A stretch of 64,000 nucleotides of DNA, taken from contig CAAEVV010000043.1 in the NCBI GenBank assembly GCA_900759565.1, forward strand, positions 27,810 through 91,809, given 5' to 3'. Source of the DNA: an uncultured Collinsella sp. Its GTDB lineage: Bacteria; Actinomycetota; Coriobacteriia; Coriobacteriales; Coriobacteriaceae. This document shows, piece after piece, positions 25,691 through 34,062 of this stretch. A program made the translations under genes and the position numbers. The notes beneath the pieces are model-generated. The model had not been told where the DNA came from, searched no databases, and was given only the letters and a program-made list of their open reading frames with translations. The stretch's first letter is position 1; the number at the start of each line of letters is the position of its first letter.

Positions 25691-26116
25691 CTATTCCTTG
25701 GGCAGCTCGCTTCCACAATGACAGCACTTGGTCGCGCCCTCGTGCACCTCTTCCAGGCAATAGGGGCAGACGGGCGCCGGCACGGCTTCCTCAGCGGTGG
25801 TGCCGGCCAGCTTATCGCCAATCTCCTGCGCCTTGTTAAACGCCTTGACGATGGCAAAGACGATGGCAGCGACAATTAAAAAGTTGATGCACGCGCCAAT
25901 GAACGCTCCAAAGTCGATATTGGTTCCCGGCACCACCAGCTCCGAGATCTCGGTGGCGCTGCCGCCGGCAATCACGGAGATAAGCGGGTTGATGATGTTG
26001 TCGGTAAGCGAGGTCACGATGGCAGTGAATGCGCCGCCGATAATCACGCCGACGGCCATGTCTATCACGTTGCCGCGATTAATGAATTCCTTGAACTCGT
26101 TGAGCAATGCCTTCAT
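25691..26116 (-). CDS. mscL: Large-conductance mechanosensitive channel with C-terminal zinc ribbon
   Basis: 141 aa from ATG 26116, after AGGAG; the longer upstream extension is not supported. MscL hallmark NEFKEFINRGNVIDMAVGVIIGGAFT in the first TM segment (quoted by parts: FINRGNVIDMAVG, IGGAFTAIV), periplasmic loop of about 35 residues, TM2 GACINFLIVAAIVFAIV, then helix KAFNK. Instead of ending in the usual helical bundle it carries a CPYC-x10-CCHC zinc-ribbon (residues about 115-133). Opens on membrane tension to release solutes in hypo-osmotic shock. Monocistronic; the 245 bases before its start hold no other feature I can name. Confidence 0.92.
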   Translation of the reverse strand: MKALLNEFKEFINRGNVIDMAVGVIIGGAFTAIVTSLTDNIINPLISVIAGGSATEISELVVPGTNIDFGAFIGACINFLIVAAIVFAIVKAFNKAQEIGDKLAGTTAEEAVPAPVCPYCLEEVHEGATKCCHCGSELPKE

Positions 26117-26361
26117 GGTGGCTCCTCGCTGTTGTGAGACTCGCGTTGCTACCGTCCCAGATGACCCCGGGCAGACAAAAAGGGGAGGTGCCGGCTTTCG
26201 CAAGGCGCGAACCTACGAAAATCGCCGCGCGGCAACGCGGGGCGATGAGCTCGGTCGGGGGATAGGGCCCGCTTCGCCCGCCGGCCCGTAAATTGTATCA
26301 TCCAGTGTGGAACGAGGGTGCCCGTTGCCGCGTGCGATGAGCTTGCAATAAGAGGAGAGCC

Positions 26362-28365
26362 ATGTCGAAGCAAGCGGTCGTTGGAATCTTGGCGCATGTC
26401 GATGCCGGCAAGACCACGCTGGCCGAGGCCATGCTGTTTAACGCGGGCCGCATTCGCAAGCGCGGCCGCGTTGACGATGGCGACTCGCATCTGGATACGA
26501 ACGAGATTGAGCGTGAGCGCGGCATTACGATCTTCTCGTCGCAGGCTGTGCTCGACCATGGTGGCACCCACGTTATGCTCGTGGACGCTCCCGGCCATGT
26601 CGATTTTTCTGCCGAGGCGGAGCGCACGCTGCGTGCCCTGGACTACGCGATTCTGGTGGTAGGCGCCAACGATGGCGTACAGGGGCACACCGAAACCCTG
26701 TGGCGCCTGCTTGCGCGCTATGACATCCCGACGTTCATCTTTATCAACAAGATCGATTTGGAGAATCCCGGCCGCGATGTTTTGCTGGCACAGCTTGGGC
26801 AGCGTCTTTCCGAGGGCTGCCTGGATGCCAACGAACTGCTGGCGGGCGGCACCGTTCAGGAGGATGCTGCTGCGTTAGACGAGGCGGCGCTCGAGGAGTT
26901 TCTTGAGGCGGGTGAGCTTTCCTCCGCGACGCTGTCGCGCATGGTTGCTGAGCGCAAGCTCTTTCCCTGCTTTGCCGGCTCGGCGCTCAAGGACCAAGGT
27001 GTGGACGAGCTGTTGGATGGTATATGCGCGCTGATGCGCGAACAGGCGTGGCTCCCGGAGTTTGCCGCCCGCGTCTATCGCGTCAGCCGCGGGGACCGCG
27101 GCGAGCGCTTGGCTTGGGTTAAAGTGACCGGCGGCACGCTGCATGCCAAGCAGGTGATTGGCGGACGTTCCGGTGCCGAGACATGGGAGCAGAAGGTCGA
27201 TCAGGTACGCATCTATAACGGCGATAAGTATGAGCTTGCCCAAGAAGTTGCTGCTGGCGGTATTTGTGCCGTGACGGGTCTTGCGCACGTTCGCCCGGGG
27301 GACGCCCTGGGCGCGGAGCCCGCGGGCGATGCGCCCGTCATTGCGCCGGTCCTCACCTATACGGTACTGCCGGGCGAGCACGATGTCCATACGGTGTTCC
27401 AAGCGCTGACCGAGCTTGCCGATGAGGACCCCATGCTCGGCGTAAGCTGGAATACTCATCTGGAGCATATTCACCTGCAGCTGATGGGCGCCGTGCAACT
27501 CGAGGTCGTGCAGCGGGTGTTGGCCGATCGCTTTGGCCTTTCGGTTGGGTTTGTGTCTGGCGGCATTCTCTATAAGGAGACTATTTCGCAGCCGGTCGAG
27601 GGCGTGGGCCACTTTGAGCCACTGCGTCACTATGCTGAGGTGCATCTACGTCTGGAGCCGTTGCCGGCGGGCTCGGGCGTGCAGTTTGGTACCGTGGCCT
27701 CGACCGACGAGCTCGATCTTAACTGGCAGCGTTTGGCACTCACCAACGCCATGGAGCGCGATCACCTGGGCGTGCTGACCGGCTCGCCCATCACCGATGT
27801 GCGCATTACGCTCATGGGCGGCCGTGCGCATGCCAAACATACCGAGGGCGGCGATTTTCGCCAGGCCACGTACCGCGCGATTCGCCAGGGTTTGATGCAG
27901 GCGCGCGAGGCCGGCGCGGCGGTGCTGTTGGAGCCGTGGTATCGCTTTGAGCTCGAGGTGCCGGGGGAGTGCGTGGGTCGGGCGCTCTCGGATGCCACGC
28001 GCATGGGTGCCGAGTACGAGCCGCCGACGATGACGGGAGACCGGGCGAAGCTTGTGGGTCGCGTGCCGGCATCCGAGGTGCAGGATTACGCGCTGGAGGT
28101 GGCTGCCTACACGAGTGGTCGCGGACATCTGTACCTAGAGTTCGCCGGCTATTCGGCTTGCCATGATGCCGAGCGCGTAATCGAGACGGCCGCCTATGAG
28201 CCCGAGGCCGATCTGCCCAACACGCCCGACTCGGTCTTTTGCTCTCACGGCGCCGGTTACACGGTCAAATGGTACGACGTGCCCGCCGCGGCGCACGTAA
28301 AGATCGATCCCGCCACCTTCCGCCCCTGGCGAGCAGCAGACGCCGAGTTTTTCGGCCACATATGA
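26362..28365 (+). CDS. Ribosomal-protection-like (TetM/TetO group) translational GTPase
   Basis: 667 aa, with SD AAGAGGAGAG before the ATG. EF-G-type GTPase: G1 AHVDAGKTT, G2 ERGITI, G3 DAPGHVDF, G4 FINKID, followed by domain II, domain III and a domain IV/V region; total length and lack of EF-G extensions match the Tet(M)/Tet(O)/OtrA group. The known members displace tetracycline from the ribosome. No linked leader peptide, mobile gene or composition shift is seen, so this looks like a resident chromosomal homologue; tetracycline resistance should not be assumed. The TGA stop is inside a TGACAAAGG hairpin. Confidence 0.8.
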   Translation: MSKQAVVGILAHVDAGKTTLAEAMLFNAGRIRKRGRVDDGDSHLDTNEIERERGITIFSSQAVLDHGGTHVMLVDAPGHVDFSAEAERTLRALDYAILVVGANDGVQGHTETLWRLLARYDIPTFIFINKIDLENPGRDVLLAQLGQRLSEGCLDANELLAGGTVQEDAAALDEAALEEFLEAGELSSATLSRMVAERKLFPCFAGSALKDQGVDELLDGICALMREQAWLPEFAARVYRVSRGDRGERLAWVKVTGGTLHAKQVIGGRSGAETWEQKVDQVRIYNGDKYELAQEVAAGGICAVTGLAHVRPGDALGAEPAGDAPVIAPVLTYTVLPGEHDVHTVFQALTELADEDPMLGVSWNTHLEHIHLQLMGAVQLEVVQRVLADRFGLSVGFVSGGILYKETISQPVEGVGHFEPLRHYAEVHLRLEPLPAGSGVQFGTVASTDELDLNWQRLALTNAMERDHLGVLTGSPITDVRITLMGGRAHAKHTEGGDFRQATYRAIRQGLMQAREAGAAVLLEPWYRFELEVPGECVGRALSDATRMGAEYEPPTMTGDRAKLVGRVPASEVQDYALEVAAYTSGRGHLYLEFAGYSACHDAERVIETAAYEPEADLPNTPDSVFCSHGAGYTVKWYDVPAAAHVKIDPATFRPWRAADAEFFGHI

Positions 28366-28390
28366 CAAAGGGGCAGCTCCTTTGTCATAT
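28360..28390. repeat. TGACAAAGG hairpin, copy 1, overlapping a stop codon
   Basis: ATATGACAAAGG (28360-28371) and CCTTTGTCATAT (28379-28390), a perfect 12-bp stem with a 7-base loop. The stop TGA of the upstream GTPase (28363-28365) lies in the left arm. Related copies at 32085-32119 and 33341-33375. Confidence 0.85.
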
Positions 28391-28458
28391 ACTATTGGTA
28401 TAACTCGGTATAAGTTGGTATAACTATTGCCAGGGTTTGCCAATCCGAGGAGGCCGAC

Positions 28459-29577
28459 ATGAATCCAAATCCCTTTAAGCCTACGGCTGGCAAGCGGCCT
28501 CCGATACTCATCGGCCGCGAGTCGGTCATCGAAGATTTCGAGGAAGGGCTCGATAACGGCGCCGGAGCGCCGGGTAGGCTCATGCTCATTACGGGAAACC
28601 GCGGCTGTGGCAAGACGGTTCTCCTGCGGGAGCTGCAACGTCTGGCCAGCGAGCGCGGATGGGCGGTTGTCTCCGATTCCGCTTCGCTTGGCTTATGCGA
28701 CCGCTTGGCCGACGCGCTTCGCTCGAATAAACCCGTTGTGACGTCAATGGAGTTCGGTCCGTCGTTTGGGCGGATGTCGGTCGAGGCGGCGCGAGCAAAG
28801 GGCGAGACGTTGCGAGGGCTGGTCAACGAGCGCCTCAAGAAGCTCGGTCCAGGCAAGGGCATACTGTTTGCGATTGACGAGGCGCAATCTGCGTCTATCG
28901 AGGAACTGGCGGCTCTTGCCGTTCTCTATCAGCAGGTGCTCGGAGACCAGGATGCCACGGGCTTGTCCGATAGCGACCAGCGCGGTCTTGCGCTGGTGTT
29001 CGCCGGCTTACCCAGTATGGTTGACGATCTGCTCGAAGAGCCGAGCGTGACGTTTTTGCGGCGTGCCCAGCAGCGTACGTTGGGGGCGATCTCTTTGCCC
29101 AAGGTACGCGATTCATATATCCAGACGGTCAAAGACGCTGGTCTTTACGTTGACGCGGAGACGGCGGACCTTGCAGCACGCAAGAGCATGGGGCATCCCT
29201 ATATGGTTCAGCTGGTGGGCTATTACATGTGGCGCTCTGCTGTCCGACGTGGCTCACAGGTCATCGAAAGGCGCGATGTCGAGGATGGCCATGCGGATGC
29301 CGTCTCCGAGTTCTATGAAGCGGTTGACGCGCCCCTGTATTACGGGCTGCGCAGTCCACAGCGCCTTTTTATCGAGGCTATGGCGGTTGACGAGAACAAG
29401 CCGACGCGCATGGCGGATATCATTGAGCGTTGTGATCGTACCCAGAGCTGGGCGAGTAAATATCGCGCAAGCCTGATTCGCGAGCGCGTCATCGAGGCTG
29501 CCGGATACGGCCTCGTCCGATTTGCCGTGCCCATGCTGGGCGCGTACGTTCGCGATCGAGTTTTATGGCATGAGTAG
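28459..29577 (+). CDS. AAA ATPase with C-terminal winged-helix region, paralogue of 32124-33224
   Basis: 372 aa. Opening NPFKP-x8-LIGRE motif, Walker A GNRGCGKTV (about 50-58), Walker B GILFAIDEAQS, a sensor segment FAGLP and VTFLRRAQQRTLG, then GHPYMVQLVGYYMWR and a C-terminal winged-helix-like region ending in SLIRERVIEAAGYG. This pattern belongs to the archaeal-ATPase/STAND-like ORC-Cdc6-type group of bacterial ATPases of unknown role. It overlaps or abuts the UvrA-like gene (25-base gap to the preferred start) and is probably co-transcribed. DNA-binding through the winged helix is inferred. No nuclease or toxin domain is present. Confidence 0.8.
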   Translation: MNPNPFKPTAGKRPPILIGRESVIEDFEEGLDNGAGAPGRLMLITGNRGCGKTVLLRELQRLASERGWAVVSDSASLGLCDRLADALRSNKPVVTSMEFGPSFGRMSVEAARAKGETLRGLVNERLKKLGPGKGILFAIDEAQSASIEELAALAVLYQQVLGDQDATGLSDSDQRGLALVFAGLPSMVDDLLEEPSVTFLRRAQQRTLGAISLPKVRDSYIQTVKDAGLYVDAETADLAARKSMGHPYMVQLVGYYMWRSAVRRGSQVIERRDVEDGHADAVSEFYEAVDAPLYYGLRSPQRLFIEAMAVDENKPTRMADIIERCDRTQSWASKYRASLIRERVIEAAGYGLVRFAVPMLGAYVRDRVLWHE

Positions 29578-29602
29578 GGTGATAAAGGTGACGGAACAGA
29601 AG

Positions 29603-32083
29603 ATGAGCCCGCAGTCAATCGAGGTACGTGGCGCGCGCGTCCATAACCTCAAGGACATCGATATCGATATTCCGCTGGGAAAGCTCGTGGGTATTGCCGG
29701 CGTGTCAGGCTCGGGCAAGAGTTCGCTGGCGCTGGGGGTTCTTTATGCCGAGGGCTCGCGTCGCTATCTGGAGGCTCTCAGCACCTATACCCGCCGTCGC
29801 CTAACACAGGCCGAACACGCCCAGGTGGACGAGGTGCTGCACGTGCCGGCGGCGCTCGCATTGCATCAGCGCCCCAGCGTGCCGGGCGTGCGCTCGACCT
29901 TTGGTACCATGACCGAGCTCAACAACAGCCTGCGTCTGCTCTTTAGCCGCTGCGCCCATCACGTGTGCCCGCATTGCGGGGCGCGCGTGGAGCCGAGCCT
30001 TAACGTGGCTGCGGGCCTGTCGCTCACGTGTCCGACATGCGGCCACGAGTTCTACGCCCCGAGCGCCGAGGACCTTGCCTTCAACAGCGGCGGTGCGTGC
30101 CCTACCTGCGGCGGCACCGGTGTCATGCGTGAGGTGGACGAGACGAGCCTGGTGCCCGATGAGTCAAAGACCATCAACGAGGGCGCAGTGCTTCCCTGGG
30201 GTACGCTCATGTGGGACCTGATGAAACAGGTGGCCGGCGAGATGGGCGTACGCACCGACGTGCCGTTTAACCAGCTCACGCCTCAAGAGCGCGACATCGT
30301 GTTCCATGGTCCGGCGGTTAAGAAGCACATTCTCTACGTTCCCAAAAACGGCGACGGCGCCACGCCGCTCGACTTTACCTATTACAACGCCATCTATACC
30401 GTCGAGAATGCGCTCGCCAAGGTTAAGGACGACAAGGGCCTCAAGCGCGTTGCGCGCTTTTTACGCGAGGGGCCATGCCACGATTGCGGTGGCACGCGTC
30501 TCTCCGAGGCGGCACGCCAGCCCCAGGTGCGCGGTATCAATCTGGCGCAGGCGGCGGCCATGACGCTTGGTGATGCGATTGAGTGGGTGCGCGGGGTGCC
30601 CGCATCCTTGCCGACCGAGATTCAGCCCATGGCAGCGGATATCTGCGATTCATTTTTGGGCGCGGCCCGTCGTCTGGTCGACCTGGGTCTTGATTACCTT
30701 TCGCTCGATCGCGCCGGTGCCACGCTCTCCACGGGTGAGCGCCAGCGTGTGCAGCTCGCCCGCGTGGTGCGCAACCGATCGACGGGGGTGCTTTATGTGC
30801 TGGATGAGCCCTCAATTGGCCTGCATCCTGCCAATGTCGACGGCTTGGTTAGCGTGATGCGCGATCTGGTGGATGACGGCAACACCGTGGTTGTTGTCGA
30901 CCACGATACGCGCGTACTGGCGGAAGCCGACTATTTGGTCGAGATGGGCCCCGTTGCCGGAGCGGGCGGCGGTAACGTGATCGCTGCCGGTACGGTAGAC
31001 GAGGTCGAGCAATCGCAAAGCAGCCGCATCGCCCCGTTTTTGCGCGCAGAGTCCAAGCGCTTGCGTCCGCAGGTGACTGACGAGGAAATGTTCGACCAGG
31101 GCCATATCCGCATGGCGACCGATGCCATCCACACCGTCAAGCCGCTCGAAGTCGATATCCCGCGCGGTCGCTTGGTTGCGGTTACGGGTGTTTCGGGTTC
31201 GGGCAAGACGACATTGGTGCTCGAGACGCTCATTCCGGCGCTCAAGGCGCAGGCAGCCGGCGAGCGCCTGCCGGGACACGTGCGTTGGGTCGATGCCGAA
31301 GGTATTGCCCGCGCAAACCTGATTGACGCTACGCCCATCGGCGCCAACGTGCGCTCGACGGTGGCGACCTATGCCGACATCCATGATGAGCTGCGCCGCG
31401 CCTTCGCCCATACGCCCGAGGCCAAGGCAGCCGGTTACAAGGCGGGTGCCTTTAGCTACAACACCGGCGCCTTGCGCTGCCCTACGTGCGATGGCACGGG
31501 CTCGATATCGCTCGACGTGCAGTTTTTGCCCGACGTCGAGATCGTCTGTCCGGCATGTCGCGGTTCTCGTTATGCAGACACGGCTTCGCGTATCCATCGC
31601 GAGGGCAAGGACGGGAGCTTGCTTACGTTGCCGCAGCTCATGGACTTGAGTGTGGACGAGGCCATCGACGCCACGGTGGGACTCAAGAAGGTTCAGACGC
31701 GCTTACAGACCTTGCACGACCTGGGCTTGGGTTATCTCACGCTCGGTGAGCCCACGCCGGCGCTCTCGGGCGGCGAGGCACAGCGCCTTAAGCTCGCGAG
31801 CGAGATGGGCCGCGTGCAGGATGATGCCGTATTCGTATTTGACGAGCCTACGATCGGCCTGCATCCGCTCGATGTTCAGGTGCTGTTGAACGTGTTTGAC
31901 GGCCTCGTTGCCAAGGGCGCCACAGTTATCGTGATCGAACACGATCTCGACCTTATCCGTAACGCCGATTACGTGATCGACATGGGCCCGGGCGGTGGCG
32001 ATGCGGGCGGGCAAATCGTCTGCGCCGGCACGCCGAGCGACATCGCGGCTTGCTCCAAGAGCATTACCGGTCGCTACCTATAG
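29603..32083 (+). CDS. Short UvrA-like (class II, UvrA2-type) ABC ATPase
   Basis: 826 aa from the ATG 29603, right before the UvrA-typical IEVRGARVHNLK; an earlier ATG at 29570 is possible. Two ABC halves: Walker A GVSGSGKSSL and GVSGSGKTTL, signature LSTGERQR in the first half (standard LSGGE in the second), Walker B VLYVLDEPSIGL and VFDEPTIGLHP. Zinc fingers CPHCG with CPTCGHE, CPTCGGTG, and CPTCDGTG with CPACRG. About 110 residues shorter than standard UvrA, as in UvrA2 proteins that often lack the UvrB-binding part and are tied to drug or DNA-adduct tolerance. Flanked by two paralogous AAA ATPases. Confidence 0.85.
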   Translation: MSPQSIEVRGARVHNLKDIDIDIPLGKLVGIAGVSGSGKSSLALGVLYAEGSRRYLEALSTYTRRRLTQAEHAQVDEVLHVPAALALHQRPSVPGVRSTFGTMTELNNSLRLLFSRCAHHVCPHCGARVEPSLNVAAGLSLTCPTCGHEFYAPSAEDLAFNSGGACPTCGGTGVMREVDETSLVPDESKTINEGAVLPWGTLMWDLMKQVAGEMGVRTDVPFNQLTPQERDIVFHGPAVKKHILYVPKNGDGATPLDFTYYNAIYTVENALAKVKDDKGLKRVARFLREGPCHDCGGTRLSEAARQPQVRGINLAQAAAMTLGDAIEWVRGVPASLPTEIQPMAADICDSFLGAARRLVDLGLDYLSLDRAGATLSTGERQRVQLARVVRNRSTGVLYVLDEPSIGLHPANVDGLVSVMRDLVDDGNTVVVVDHDTRVLAEADYLVEMGPVAGAGGGNVIAAGTVDEVEQSQSSRIAPFLRAESKRLRPQVTDEEMFDQGHIRMATDAIHTVKPLEVDIPRGRLVAVTGVSGSGKTTLVLETLIPALKAQAAGERLPGHVRWVDAEGIARANLIDATPIGANVRSTVATYADIHDELRRAFAHTPEAKAAGYKAGAFSYNTGALRCPTCDGTGSISLDVQFLPDVEIVCPACRGSRYADTASRIHREGKDGSLLTLPQLMDLSVDEAIDATVGLKKVQTRLQTLHDLGLGYLTLGEPTPALSGGEAQRLKLASEMGRVQDDAVFVFDEPTIGLHPLDVQVLLNVFDGLVAKGATVIVIEHDLDLIRNADYVIDMGPGGGDAGGQIVCAGTPSDIAACSKSITGRYL

Positions 32084-32084
32084 G

Positions 32085-32119
32085 CAATGTGACAAAGGGA
32101 CTGCCTCTTTGTCACATTG
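32085..32119. repeat. TGACAAAGG hairpin, copy 2
   Basis: CAATGTGACAAAG (32085-32097) and CTTTGTCACATTG (32107-32119) form a perfect 13-bp stem, one base after the UvrA-like stop. It lies between convergent genes and probably serves as terminator for both. Confidence 0.85.
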
Positions 32120-32123
32120 ATTT

Positions 32124-33224
32124 CTATTTCACGCATTGAGCCGCGAGATAGTCGCGGAAGAATGGCAATTCAAATGCGACGAGCCCTCGTCCTCGTTCTC
32201 CGATGATGCCGGCATCTATCATGCGGCGTCGGTAGCGGGAGACCTGCTGCGGCGAACGCTTAAGGCGCTCGATAAGGTCGGCGGTGGTGGACTCTTCTTC
32301 GTCATCGAGCATGGCGATGAGGAATCGCTTGTCCTCTGCAGTGAGTTCCCGATAGGTTGCCGCGAGGATTCGGTCGTCCATCTCGTCGCGCGCGATTTTG
32401 ATTCCCAGGTCAAAGTCGCGTGACGAGATTTTCTTCGAATCGTTTGTGAGATCCCAGGCACGGTAGCCTACGAGTTGCAATAGGAAGGGAAAACCAGAGA
32501 TCGAGCGAACGGCTCTATCGATTCCCTCAGCATCTGCCAGGCGATCGTTTTCCTGGATTGTGCGAATCAAGGCCTCTCGCACGTCATAGTCGGCAATGCG
32601 ACCCAGATGATATTGTTGGGCGCGGCGAAGGAACGAGACCGTCTTGTGGTTCAGCAACGTCGAGACGTTGTTGGGAAGTCCCGCCATGAGCAGCGCGACG
32701 CGTCTCCCATCGGTCACAAAGTGCTGATACGTCGCTGCGAGCTGAATCATCTCGTCGAGTGTCGGGTCCACCTCGTCAACCGTGACGAGCAGACCGGTGC
32801 CCGCTTCGTTGAGCTGGTCGATGATGTCGCTCATGCGATACCGCCAGGTTGAGGCATCGTGAACGCGACTGACCTCGATGCTGCCGAGCGGTGCAATTCC
32901 GAGACCGGTGACTTCGAAGTGGTTGGACGGGTCGATAAGATGGCCGGCAGCACGTTTCGCCCCGAACTCGATTTCCTCAAGCATTCCCGGGAGCGCGGTC
33001 GTCTTTACGGCAATCCAGCCGTGGGATTCCGCCCTTGTCGCGAGCGACGACATGAGAGCGGTTTTACCGGTTCCACGAGCGCCTGAGAAGATCGAGGTCA
33101 ATTCTGGGCGCCTGCGCTGGCTCAAGAAGGCGCGGTCCAAATCCCGAATAATCTGTTGTCTGCCAGCGAGATGGGCAGGAACCTCACCAAAACTGGGGGT
33201 AAACGGGTTCTCGAGATATTTCAC
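32124..33224 (-). CDS. AAA ATPase with C-terminal winged-helix region, paralogue of 28459-29577
   Basis: 366 aa from GTG 33224, with AAAGGAG upstream on its strand. Same layout as its paralogue: NPFTP-x9-LAGRQ, Walker A GARGTGKTA, Walker B LLVTVDEVDP, MAGLP, VSFLRRAQQYHLG, GFPFLLQLVGYRAWD, and a C-terminal winged-helix-like segment with QVSRYRRRMIDAGIIGERG. The correspondences with the first gene show duplication and divergence. Convergent with the UvrA-like gene, 40 bases apart with the hairpin in between. Function unknown; a shared role with UvrA2 is only suggested by the bracket arrangement. Confidence 0.8.
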   Translation of the reverse strand: MKYLENPFTPSFGEVPAHLAGRQQIIRDLDRAFLSQRRRPELTSIFSGARGTGKTALMSSLATRAESHGWIAVKTTALPGMLEEIEFGAKRAAGHLIDPSNHFEVTGLGIAPLGSIEVSRVHDASTWRYRMSDIIDQLNEAGTGLLVTVDEVDPTLDEMIQLAATYQHFVTDGRRVALLMAGLPNNVSTLLNHKTVSFLRRAQQYHLGRIADYDVREALIRTIQENDRLADAEGIDRAVRSISGFPFLLQLVGYRAWDLTNDSKKISSRDFDLGIKIARDEMDDRILAATYRELTAEDKRFLIAMLDDEEESTTADLIERLKRSPQQVSRYRRRMIDAGIIGERGRGLVAFELPFFRDYLAAQCVK

Positions 33225-33340
33225 ACGGCTCTCCTTTCACACCGCCGTTTAACTTCATTTTACTTTAGTTAATTCTGATTAAAAGTGAGGGCCTATATCT
33301 AGAGCATCAATTAGGCGTGTGTGCCATCGACGTGGCGCTC

Positions 33341-33375
33341 GAATGTGGCAAAAGGATAGTCCCTTTGTCACATTC
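33341..33375. repeat. TGACAAAGG hairpin, copy 3, overlapping the trmL stop
   Basis: GAATGTGGCAAAAGG (33341-33355) pairs imperfectly with CCCTTTGTCACATTC (33361-33375). The trmL stop codon (complement of 33368-33370) is in the right arm. Between the AAA gene start (33224) and this element the 115 bases hold an AT-rich promoter region (33240-33300) and nothing else seen. Confidence 0.8.
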
Positions 33376-33967
33376 CCGGAAAGCCTGCCTGGCGTAGGGC
33401 CTCGTAGAGGACGATGGCGGCGCTGTTGGAAAGGTTGAGGGCGCTGATGCGGTAGTCATCCGGGTTGACGAAGTTGCCGCAGATATCCTGCCGAAGGATG
33501 GCCTCGTGGCCGTCCTCGGTATGTCCCAGCGATTCCTCGTGGGCTTCCCAGGCCTCGGCGTTATCGAGCGAATCGCAATCGCGCAGCATCGGGATGCGCT
33601 CGCAGCGCTCGGGCGCTGTGGCAAGCAGTGGCTCGGGAATACCCGAGCTCTCGCTGCCAAAGACCAAATAGTCACCGTCGCGGTAGGTGCTTTGCGCATA
33701 GGTCCTGCGCGCCTTTTTGGTCAGCAGATGCAGACGCTCGTCGGTAGGGGAGAGGCCGTTACGCGCAAGGAAATCCTCCCAGCTGGCATAGGTCGTCACG
33801 TCCAAGTTTTGCCAGTAGCCCAGTCCGGCGCGACGTACCGTCTTGTCGTCGAGCGAAAACCCCAGCGGCTCCACCAGATGCAGGCGGGCGCCGGTAACCA
33901 CGCAGGTGCGGCCGATATTGCCCGTATTGGCCGGAATCTCGGGCGCATACAGCACAATGTTGAACAT
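33368..33967 (-). CDS. trmL: tRNA (cytidine/uridine-34 2'-O)-methyltransferase
   Basis: 199 aa from the ATG at 33967, with AAGGAG upstream; longer extensions run into the terminator. SPOUT methyltransferase of the TrmL family: YAPEIPANTGNIGRTC, then VFGSESSGIPEPLL, and the C-terminal ALNLSNSAAIVLYEALRQ that forms the knotted SAM site. Standard TrmL proteins are near 155 aa; the extra 40 residues lie between IPML and ISALNLSNS (about 132-170, DSLDNAEAWEAHEESLGHTEDG) and look like a lineage insertion. Modifies the wobble base of tRNA-Leu. Stop overlaps the hairpin at 33341-33375. Confidence 0.9.
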   Translation of the reverse strand: MFNIVLYAPEIPANTGNIGRTCVVTGARLHLVEPLGFSLDDKTVRRAGLGYWQNLDVTTYASWEDFLARNGLSPTDERLHLLTKKARRTYAQSTYRDGDYLVFGSESSGIPEPLLATAPERCERIPMLRDCDSLDNAEAWEAHEESLGHTEDGHEAILRQDICGNFVNPDDYRISALNLSNSAAIVLYEALRQAGFPGM

Positions 33968-33990
33968 GAATCTCCTTGGCTCAGAACGAA

Positions 33991-34023
33991 AAACCACCAC
34001 GAAGGGCACCTTCGTGGTGGTTT
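33991..34023 (-). terminator. Intrinsic terminator of the CobW-type GTPase gene
   Basis: AAACCACCACGAAGG and CCTTCGTGGTGGTTT form a stem; on the minus strand it is followed by TTTTT. Lies between the end of the GTPase gene and the start of trmL. Confidence 0.85.
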
Positions 34024-34062
34024 GGCGGTTACGTAAGCGGAAAAATACCCGCTTGGATAAAC

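Noticed and set aside
26362..28365. Acquired tetracycline resistance gene
   Set aside because: No mobile element, no leader peptide and no base-composition change are seen, so acquired resistance cannot be claimed.
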